This document shows, one piece after another, positions 56,190-64,000 of a stretch of DNA of 64,000 bases. The DNA lies in the NCBI GenBank assembly GCA_034508935.3, contig CM067443.1, positions 127,646,849 through 127,710,848 of the forward strand. The letters run 5' to 3'. The DNA is from Berghia stephanieae (lineage: Eukaryota; Mollusca; Gastropoda; Nudibranchia; Aeolidiidae). How positions within the stretch are numbered: position 1 is the stretch's first letter; each line of letters starts with the position of its first letter. The position numbers were made by a program, and so were the translations under genes. The notes beneath the pieces are model-generated. The model saw nothing but the letters and a program-made list of their open reading frames with translations, did no database searches and was not told the DNA's origin.

Positions 56190-56374
56190 ATCTTCTTCTT
56201 CTTCTTCTTCGTTCCTCTGATGGACATCTATGGCTGCAGTCCGATATCTGCTATGAAGTCTGTGGTCCGCTTTAGGTCCTCAGCCTCACCATAGAGCTTT
56301 GTGTTGAGTGTTGTAGGGGTGACCCAGTGGTTCGAACGTTGCACGTTGTATAATGGGCAATCCATAAGCACATG
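56190..56374 (-). mobile_element. LINE 3' end: last codons, stop and (GAA)n tail
   Basis: Minus-strand frames read LHVLMDCPLYNVQRSNHW, then LYGEAEDLKRTTDFIADIGL QP and a stop. This is the typical C terminus of a LINE with an RNase H-like region (compare the LWGxxEDLxxTxxF family pattern). A (GAA)n tail follows on that strand. One frame shift separates the two blocks. The upstream part is at 62697-62990, beyond the palindromic insertion. Confidence 0.75.
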
Positions 56375-57002
56375 TAAAGCCCCCCATAGACGCCGACATC
56401 CGCTGATAGCGGGACGGATGACCTATCGCTGTGACCCGATCCCTGCGTTTATCGCAGATGATTTTTGCCCACATACGGGAGATATTTTTTTAGGCGATCG
56501 GCGATCGGGGGCGTGGCAGTATAAAAAAGTGGACAATTTTTTTCGGATTTTCGCTGTTTTCACGTCGGATTCGTGATCAGCGTCAAATTTACAATATGTT
56601 TGATACTAAGAACTGTGTGTTTACTCCAAAAATTGGTGAAATTAGAAATAAATTTTAATTAATAGTGAGGCTACGATCCCAGTTACTGTCTGTTATTCTA
56701 TCTTTCGTCTTGCGCGCAATAGTGATTACTTCTCACTAAATTATATCAATTAGACTGTTGAAGGAACGAAATTGACATTATTCCACTCTTTGTTATTGTA
56801 TTAAGGCAGTCATTTTGGTAATTAGTTCTCACTAAATTATATCAATCAGACTTTTAACGTTCAAGGTTACTCGTAGTTTTGTGTGACGGTACGTTATTTC
56901 CGACTGGTGGATGTTGTAAGCATTTTACCTAAACTCATAGCATCAATAACCGTCCAAGATATTCGCATCATATGTAGCAATAGCTATAATAGTCTAACAT
57001 GT

Positions 57003-57062
<60 letters not shown>
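57003..57062. repeat. (GA)n microsatellite
   Basis: Thirty GA units. The right arm has the mirrored (CT)n at 61862-61942, which is longer. Confidence 0.95.
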
Positions 57063-57066
<4 letters not shown>

Positions 57067-57109
57067 GGGGGGGGGAGGAAGAAAGAGAAAGAGAGAAAAA
57101 TTTACTTGC

Positions 57110-57385
57110 GCTATATATACCGCTATATTCAATAAAGGTGCTCAAATCACTTTATAAGGGTCTTTGGCCAACATAAAAAACATGTTAGACGAGACATGAC
57201 TGTTAAGCGATATTGCAATTGTTTCCCGACAGAGACGACGCTGTAAAGAGCGAGGTGAGAGAATGCGAGTAAAGAGCCTTTTCCAAGGACTCAATTATGC
57301 GCCACTCAGAGCGGGACTCGAATCCAGTACCGTCCGATCCAAAGGCGAGTGTCATTTCACAAGATCACATGCATAGCCGCACAAA
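57110..57385 (-). mobile_element. SINE-A copy in the left arm, outer
   Basis: Reverse complement runs from TGTGCGGCTATGCATGTGAT through GACTCGAGTCCCGCTCTGAG-type head sequence to AAAGTGATTTGAGCACCTTT. Mirrored by the copy at 61545-61825. The A box is altered the same way in both, so it was present before the arms were duplicated. Confidence 0.8.
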
Positions 57386-57919
57386 AAAGTGATGAGAGAA
57401 TAGATTCATATGTATTGAAGGAGGAGAGAGTGGATGGAGTGAGTAAAGTTCTTGGATATTTATAAAAGGAACCAAATTGACGTCACTCATCTCATTGTTA
57501 TTGTTTTTAGACACCCATTTTTATGATTAGTTCTCATTAAAATATATCAGACTATAACGTTCACGGTTCCATGTAGATCTTTGGGCTGGAGTGATATTTC
57601 TGGCTGGCGGACTTTGTGAGTATTTTAATTTAACACAGAGCATCAATAGAAGGAATGAATTTGACGTTAGTCAACCCGTTGTTATTGCTTTTAGACAGCA
57701 TTTTATAATTAACTTATCACTAAATTATATCAATCAGACAATGAACGTTCGCGTTTGCAGTTTTGTGTGTTAATATGTTATACCCCGATGGAGATGTCGT
57801 GAGTATTTTTCCAATACGCATAACATCCATACATTTACAATCCGATTTAAGTTTAAAAGCAACGTAGACCACGGAAATTTTTCCATTTTGTGGACAAGAA
57901 AGATTTGTTATTTATCGTC

Positions 57920-57943
57920 ATTATTATTATTATTATTATATTA

Positions 57944-57984
<41 letters not shown>

Positions 57985-57988
57985 ATTA

Positions 57989-58078
<90 letters not shown>

Positions 58079-58122
58079 TAATTATTATTATTATTATTAT
58101 TATTACATTATAATTATTATTA

Positions 58123-58201
<79 letters not shown>

Positions 58202-58232
58202 TATTATTATATTATTATTATTATATTATTAT
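57920..58232. repeat. (ATT)n microsatellite, long, interrupted
   Basis: More than 300 bp of ATT with several ATTA or TATA breaks. A GACAAGAAAGATTTG sequence precedes it, close to the GACAATAAAGATT that seeds such arrays at retroposon tails. Confidence 0.95.
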
Positions 58233-58441
58233 AAAACAAATCGACAGTGTTCCCGTGGCAGGTTAAACGGTACTCCTCGGGACTACTCGCATTCGCATAT
58301 GTTATACCCCGATGGAGATGTCGTGAGTATTTTTCCAATACGCATAACATCCATACATTTACAATCCGATTTAAGTTTAAAAGCAACGTAGACCACGGAA
58401 ATTTTTCCATTTTGTGAACAATAAAGATTTGTTATTTATCG

Positions 58442-58442
<1 letters not shown>

Positions 58443-58536
<94 letters not shown>
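58443..58536. repeat. (ATT)n microsatellite, second block copy
   Basis: Perfect ATT array of about 31 units after GAACAATAAAGATTTG. The equivalent array in the right arm is 60885-61005 (AAT). Confidence 0.95.
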
Positions 58537-58696
58537 TTATAAAACAAATCGACAGTGTTCCCGTGGTAGGTTAAACGGGTACTCCTCGGGACTACTCGCA
58601 TTCGCACCCCCCCCCCCCCAACCACCACGCCACCCCACACACGCACACAGCTCTTTTTTTTTAGGGGTGAGTTGGGGGGGGGGGGGGGGCGTTGTT

Positions 58697-59010
58697 TGTA
58701 TATAATAATAATAATAATAATCTTTATTGTCCAAATTAAAGGCAATTCATGTGAGGTAAACAATGCTCAGTTTGGTTCATGGTATGAACATCAACACATT
58801 TACAAATACAGACACAGCCATACACGAACATACACGCTTGCACATTGTTTCTACACGTGTATACAAAAGAAATGAGCGTACATACAAACACATATACATA
58901 CATACATACATACATACATACATGCAGACATACATACAAACCAGCATATCATCGTATATGCATGCCTACATTCATACATACATACATACATACATACATA
59001 TGTTATATTA
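58697..59010 (-). mobile_element. Retroposon 3' fragment inserted only in the left arm
   Basis: The right arm runs straight across the site. In the left arm about 310 bp is added. On the minus strand it ends CTTTAATTTGGACAATAAAG then (ATTATT)n, a typical non-LTR or SINE tail. The other end carries interrupted (CATA)n. It dates after the arms became inverted copies. Confidence 0.7.
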
Positions 59011-59269
59011 TAATTCAAGGTTACAATGCCCACCCCTGTCATCACGTAGTCAAGGCTTTTTGGCATCTGCCAATCCCAAATGTCTGTGTCAAGGTCGACC
59101 GTCATGTCGCGACAACGGGTGAGGAGGAAAAAAAAAAAAAAAAAAAAGAACTGGCATATTATTATATCATTACATTGAAAATCATGAAAACTATTTTTTA
59201 TTTTCTATGAACGAAACTTTTGCCATCTACCTCTTCCTGGCGCAACATTTATAAAAATATTATTTTAAA

Positions 59270-59560
59270 AAATAATAACACAGCATTTATTTGGCGCAAT
59301 ATCCACGTGCTCAAATCGCTTTACAAGGGTTCCCAAGGCAACAGCAATATTAAACTTGAAAGACAAGACATGACGCCTGTCAGGAGATGGGACATTTTTT
59401 CCCCCAACAAAGACAACGAACGGTCATGTACTCATTTCACACCTGAGTACGGTGAGAGAATGTGAGTTAAGAGCATTTTCCAAGGACTCAACTCTGCACC
59501 ACTCAGAGCGGGTCTCGAAACCTGAACCTTCCGATCCGAAAGCGAGAGTCATACCACTTG
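59270..59560 (-). mobile_element. SINE-A copy in the left arm, inner
   Basis: Reverse complement contains AGACCCGCTCTGAGTGGTGC, CCGTACTCAGGTGTGAAATG and TGGATATTGCGCCAAATAAA. Mirrored by 60135-60450. Confidence 0.85.
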
Positions 59561-60134
59561 ATCCATCACAAAACAGGGAGGGGCCCTGTTCTGTCGGCCA
59601 AATAGCCTCAATATTAATTAAAATTTATTTCTAATTTCATCAATTTTTGGAGTAAAAACATAGTTCTTGGTATCAAACCTATTGTAAATTCGACGCTGAT
59701 CATGAATCTGACGTCAAAACAGCGAAAATCCGAAAAAAATTGTCCAATTTTTTATACTGCCACGCCCCCGATCGCCGATCGCCTCGAAAAATATTAAAGG
59801 CTCCATACACGCCCGGATATGATCCTGGTCCAGACCCCGATCAGGCAAACCGGGGTGAAAACGCAATGTGTGTGGCCAAATACCTGGCCGATAAACCTAG
59901 GTACGGTCCATCGCTCGCAAAGCCCGCTTTGCTTAATATTTTTCGAGGCGATCGGCGATCGGGGGCGTGGCAGTATAAAAAATTGGACAATTTTTTTTCG
60001 GATTTTCGTTGTTTTGACGTCGGATTCGTGATCAGCGTCAAATTTACAATAGGTTTGATACCAAGAACTATGTTTTTACTCCAAAAATTGATGAAATTAG
60101 AAATAAAATTTAATTAATATTGAGGTTATGTGGC

Positions 60135-60450
60135 CGACAGAACAGTGCTCCTCCTTGTTTTGTGGTATGACTCTCGCTTCCAGATCGGAAGGTTCAGGTT
60201 TCGAGACCCGCTCTGCGTTGCGCAGAGTTGAGTCCTTGGAAAATGCTCTTTACTCACATTTTCTCACCGTACTCAGGTGTAAAATGAGTACATGGCCGTT
60301 CGTTGAATTTGTTAGGAAAAAATGTCACATCGCCTGACAGGCGTCATGTCTCGTCTTTCAAGTTTAATATTGCTGTTGCCTTGGGACCCCTTGTAAAGCG
60401 CTTTGAGCACGTGGATATTGCGCCAAATAAATGCTGTGTTATTATTTTTT
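60135..60450 (+). mobile_element. SINE-A copy in the right arm, inner
   Basis: Head remnant TTTTGTGGTATGACTCTCGC and GAAGGTTCAGGTTTCGAGAC, body GTACTCAGGTGTAAAATGAG, tail AAGCGCTTTGAGCACGTGGA then GCGCCAAATAAATGCTG. Mirror of 59270-59560. Confidence 0.85.
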
Positions 60451-60726
60451 AAAATAATATTTTTATAAATGTTGCGCCAGGAAGAGGTAGATGGCAAAAG
60501 TTTCGTTCTTGATCATCTAAAATTTATAAATAGTTTTCATAATTTTCAATGTAATGATATAATAATATGACAGTTCTTTTTTTTTTTTTTTTCCTCCTCA
60601 CCCGTTGACGCGACATGACGGTCGACCTTGACACAGTCATTTGGGATTGGCAGATGCCAAAAAGCCTTGACGACGTGATGACAGGGGTGGGCATTGTAAC
60701 CCTGAATTATACTCTACAAACAACGC

Positions 60727-60822
60727 CCCCCCCCCCCCCCCAAAAAAAAAAAAAAAAAAAAAAAGAGCTGTGTGCGTGTGTGTGGTGGCGGTGGTGGTTG
60801 GGGGGGGGGGGGGGGGTGCGAA
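60727..60822. repeat. C run joined to an A run, then a G run
   Basis: Fourteen C, about 23 A, then GT/GGT-rich sequence and about eighteen G. The left arm counterpart is 58607-58690, with its G and C runs of different lengths. Confidence 0.9.
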
Positions 60823-60884
60823 TGCGAGTAGTCCCGAGGAGTACCCGTTTCACCTGCCACGGGAACACTGTCGATTTGTTTTAT

Positions 60885-61007
<123 letters not shown>

Positions 61008-61544
61008 CGATAAATAACAAATCTTTATTGTCCACAAAATTGAAAAATTTCCGTGGTCTACGTTGCTTTTAAACTTAAATCGGATTGCAAATGTATGGAT
61101 GTTATGCGTATTGGAAAAATACTCACGACATCTCCATCGGGGTATAACATATTAACACACAAAACTGCAAACGCGAACGTTCATTGTCTGATTGATATAA
61201 CTTAGTGATAAGTTAATTATAAAATGCTGTCTAAAAGCAATAACAACGGGTTGACTAACGTCCAATTCATTCCTTCTATTGATGCTCTGTGTTAAATTAA
61301 AATACTCACAAAGTCCGCCAGCCAGAAATATCACTCCAGCCCAAAGATCTACATGGAATCTTGAACGTTATAGTCTGATATATTTTAATGAGAACTAATC
61401 ATAAAAATGGGTGTCTAAAAACAATAACAATGAGATGAGTGACGTCAATTTGGTTCCTTCTATAAATATCCAAGAACTTTACTCACTCCATCCACTCTCT
61501 CCTCCTTCAATACATATGAATCTATTCTCTCATCACTTTTTTGT

Positions 61545-61825
61545 GCGGCTATGCATGTGATCTTGTGAAATGACACTCGCCTTTGGATCGGACGGTACTG
61601 GATTCGAGTCCCGCTCTGAGTGGCGCATAATTGAGTCCTTGAAAAAGGCTCTTTACTCGCATTCTCTCACCTTGTTCACTGTTAAAATGAGTACCTCGCT
61701 GTTTACAGCGTCGTCTCTGTCGGGAAACAATTGCAATATCGCTTAACAGTCATGTCTCGTCTAACATGTTTTTATGTTGGCCAAAGACCCTTATAAAGTG
61801 ATTTGAGCACCTTTATTGAATATAG
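61545..61825 (+). mobile_element. SINE-A copy in the right arm, outer
   Basis: TGCGGCTATGCATGTGATCT, GTACTGGATTCGAGTCCCGC, then the usual body and AAAGTGATTTGAGCACCTTT. Mirror of 57110-57385. Confidence 0.8.
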
Positions 61826-61858
61826 CGGTATATATAGCGCAAGTAAATTTTTCCCTCT

Positions 61859-61861
<3 letters not shown>

Positions 61862-61942
<81 letters not shown>
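61862..61942. repeat. (CT)n microsatellite in the right arm
   Basis: About forty CT units, mirror of the (GA)n in the left arm. Confidence 0.95.
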
Positions 61943-61945
<3 letters not shown>

Positions 61946-62696
61946 AGCTATTGCTACATATGATGGGAATATCTTGGACGGTTATTGATGCTATGAGTTT
62001 AGGTAAAATGCTCACAACATCCACCAGTCGGAAATAACGTACCGTCACACAAAACTACAAGTAACCTTGAACGTAAAAAGTCTGATTGATATAATTTAGT
62101 GAGAACTAATTACCAAAATGACTGCCTTAATACAATAACAAAGAGTGGAATGATGTCAATTTCGTTCCTTCAACAGTCTAATTGATATAATTTAGTGAGA
62201 AGTAATCACTATTGTGAGCAAGACGAAAGATAGAATAACAGACAGTAACTGGGATCGTAGCCTCACTATTAATTAAAATTTATTTCTAATTTCACCAATT
62301 TTTGGAGTAAACACACAGTTCTTAGTATCAAACCTATTGTAAATTTGACGCTGATCACGAATCCGACGTGAAAACAGCGAAAATCCGAAAAAAATTGTCC
62401 ACTTTTTTATACTGCCACGCCCCCGATCGCCGATCGCCTAAAAAAATATCTCCCCGTATGTGGGCAAAAATCATCTGCGATAAACGCAGGGATCGGGTCA
62501 CAGAGATAGGTCATCCGTCCCGCTACCAGCGGATGTCGGCGTCTATGGGGGGCTTACAGCAAAGCGGGCTTTGCGAGCGATGGACCGTACCTAGGTTTAT
62601 CGGCCAGGTATTTGGCCACACACATTGCGTTTTCACCCCGGTTTGCCTGATCGTGGTTCGGACGCCTATCAAAACCGTGCGTGTATGGAGCCTTTA

Positions 62697-62990
62697 AAGT
62701 GGTTTCATGGTCGGTTCCACATGGGCAATAAGGGGTTGTTCCAATACCTAGCTTTGTAAACACATGTCCTCTTAGTCTATTGTGTCCTGTTCGGAGGCGG
62801 AATAGGGTGACTTGGCTACTTCGCTGAATGGCATGGATTGGATCCTGCTTGTTTTGATCTGAAGCTTGAGACTTTCGGGCACAAGTGGGGGTCGTATCTT
62901 TATGGATTCGATATTTCAAGTTTAAGTTTCCAGGCCAAAATGAGAAAAAGAAGAAACAGTTCGATATCATTGGATGTCAGGACGTATTAC
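62697..62990 (-). mobile_element. LINE ORF2 fragment upstream of the insertion
   Basis: Minus-strand frame reads DQNKQDPIHAIQRSSQ, VTLFRLRTGHNRLRGHVFTK and CPCGTDHETT. The FRLRTGHNRL...CPCG pattern is a hallmark of the C-terminal part of non-LTR ORF2 proteins. It joins 56190-56374 once the palindrome is removed. The 5' end is truncated near 62990. Confidence 0.85.
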
Positions 62991-64000
62991 GTCTCCGGTG
63001 TTATGCATGGGAAAGAACATTAAACGGGTGGTGAGCGTGGGGAAGATAAATGATACTGTGCTACAAACCACCAACAAGGTGACATTTTCATTTCGCGCAT
63101 TTGAAAAAAAAAAAAAAGTAATATATAAATAGGATTAGGGATATGTAGTCGGTGGACGTAAAAACGACGAAGACTAGAAAACTGAGTTAATTGTTTTAGA
63201 GATTAGTACGCTGAATTAATTGTTATAGATTGAATTTAGCTGACGTCACACACATACTTCTTCTTTTCTTCACCCAGGGAGGTACTTAATACTCATCCTA
63301 TTCTATTTTAGTATGTTACGATTCCACTGGTGTGTTTGCTCTATTTTTTTTTTTTAAGTGTTTAGCCAACTAATGAGAATTTCTCTTCATAATTTCTAAC
63401 TATTTAATCGTGGTCATGGTTTGTCTCAAACATGAATCAACGGGGGTCGTTTACATTTTGTTTCACTAACTAATGAAAAGAAAAAACAACAAGGACAATT
63501 TAGTTATGGCAACAAGAAGTTGAAACGGGGAAAAAAACAATTAAATCCCCCCCCCCCCCCCAAAAAAAAAAACCCCCAAAAACCCGAAAAAAGAAATGGA
63601 AAGCAAATCAATAACATATTTTACGATATAATGATCCTTTTCATTAAATTAATGATATCTAGGGCAACAACTATACATGTCATAATAGGATGTTTTGTAA
63701 TAAGCACACAATAATTAGAAGTTGAAGGAGATAAAAAGGGAGGAGCCTACACAAAGTAAATGCATTATTCTACATTAACAGATTAAATATGGAAAATAAA
63801 CCCCATTTCTGATGTTGATAAATTAAGAAAGAGTAAAAAATAACACTGAAAAATAAAAACAAAGAACAAACCATCTTTTCTCTTATAATATTAAAATAAT
63901 ATCCTTCATCCTGTCCCTATCTAGGATCTTTTTTTTTTTACAGAGTTGTAATCGCAATTATCTCGGTCTATGTCAGAATGACGTCTTGTCTCCGGGTTCT
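62991..64000. other. Right end of the window, no gene seen
   Basis: AT-rich DNA with a C run joined to an A run at 63547-63570. No reading frame or repeat is recognised. Confidence 0.5.

Larger units (their letters stand above)
56760..57890 (+). repeat. Three diverged direct copies of module M in the left arm
   Basis: Copies start near 56760, 57462 and 57650. Each follows the order GAAGGAA..., GACGT or GACAT, TTGTTATTG, CTCACTAAATTATATCAATC or a variant, GTTC..GGTT, then TTTGTG...GTTAT...GGTGGATGTTGT or a close form. They match the ends of the element at 50955-51708. Mirrored copies lie at about 61100-62172. Confidence 0.65.
57778..58606 (+). repeat. Tandem duplication found only in the left arm
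   Basis: A block from GTTATACCCCGATGGAGATG through an ATT array to CTACTCGCATTCGCA occurs twice (57778-58297 and 58299-58606). The right arm has it once. The two copies differ mainly in ATT array length. Confidence 0.85.
56377..59794 (+). mobile_element. Left arm A of the palindrome
   Basis: Contains, in order: the outer block AAGCCCCCCATAGACGCCGA; block T (GGCGATCGGCGATCGGGGGC, GTGGCAGTATAAAAAA); module M copies; (GA)n; two minus-strand SINE-A copies; a local tandem duplication; ATT arrays; an inserted retroposon tail; and block T again, inverted, at its inner end (59620-59790). Block T of about 190 bp therefore forms inverted repeats at both ends of the arm. Confidence 0.75.

Overview
This is an AT-rich nuclear window from an animal genome, probably a marine invertebrate. 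The evidence is large introns, tRNA-derived SINEs, non-LTR retrotransposon fragments, many MITEs and long microsatellites. The sequence alone does not fix the phylum. The repeats fit many lophotrochozoan and invertebrate deuterostome genomes.

Three host genes are recognisable. (1) The 5' half of an ALDH7A1 (antiquitin) gene lies on the minus strand at 777-6469, with five exons in the window and the rest beyond base 1. (2) A complete TTF2 gene (SNF2-family transcription termination factor 2) lies on the plus strand at 9888-30081. I could chain 24 coding exons, from the N-terminal GRF zinc finger to the stop. ALDH7A1 and TTF2 are head to head, about 3.4 kb apart. (3) A CSPG4/NG2 proteoglycan gene lies on the minus strand at 40432-49445. 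Almost all of its coding sequence is in two giant exons, and the signal-peptide exon was not found.

TTF2 and CSPG4 both read through conserved domains but change frame at six or seven places. Nearly all are short homopolymers where one base appears gained or lost. Shared indels of this type, with intact motifs and splice sites on both sides, look more like uncorrected long-read error than gene death.

The intergenic and intronic DNA is dense in small elements. There is a tRNA-derived SINE family (about ten copies), at least two other tRNA-headed SINEs, a dispersed roughly 0.5-kb repeat of unknown class (five copies), a 1283-bp TIR element in ALDH7A1 intron 1, a 601-bp pogo/Tigger-like MITE and other TIR elements. 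A non-LTR reverse transcriptase fragment is also present. I saw no LTR retroelement, Polinton or viral sequence.

The most unusual region is 56190-63000. A LINE open reading frame on the minus strand is split at a TA dinucleotide by a 6.3-kb insertion. The insertion is a giant imperfect palindrome: two inverted arms of 3.4 and 2.6 kb, a roughly 139-bp spacer, and an inverted copy of that spacer at the far right end. Removing the insertion restores the LINE frame exactly. The arms carry SINEs, microsatellites and three diverged copies of a roughly 190-bp module that also forms the ends of a separate element at 50955-51708. The arms differ from each other by a tandem duplication and a retroposon insertion.
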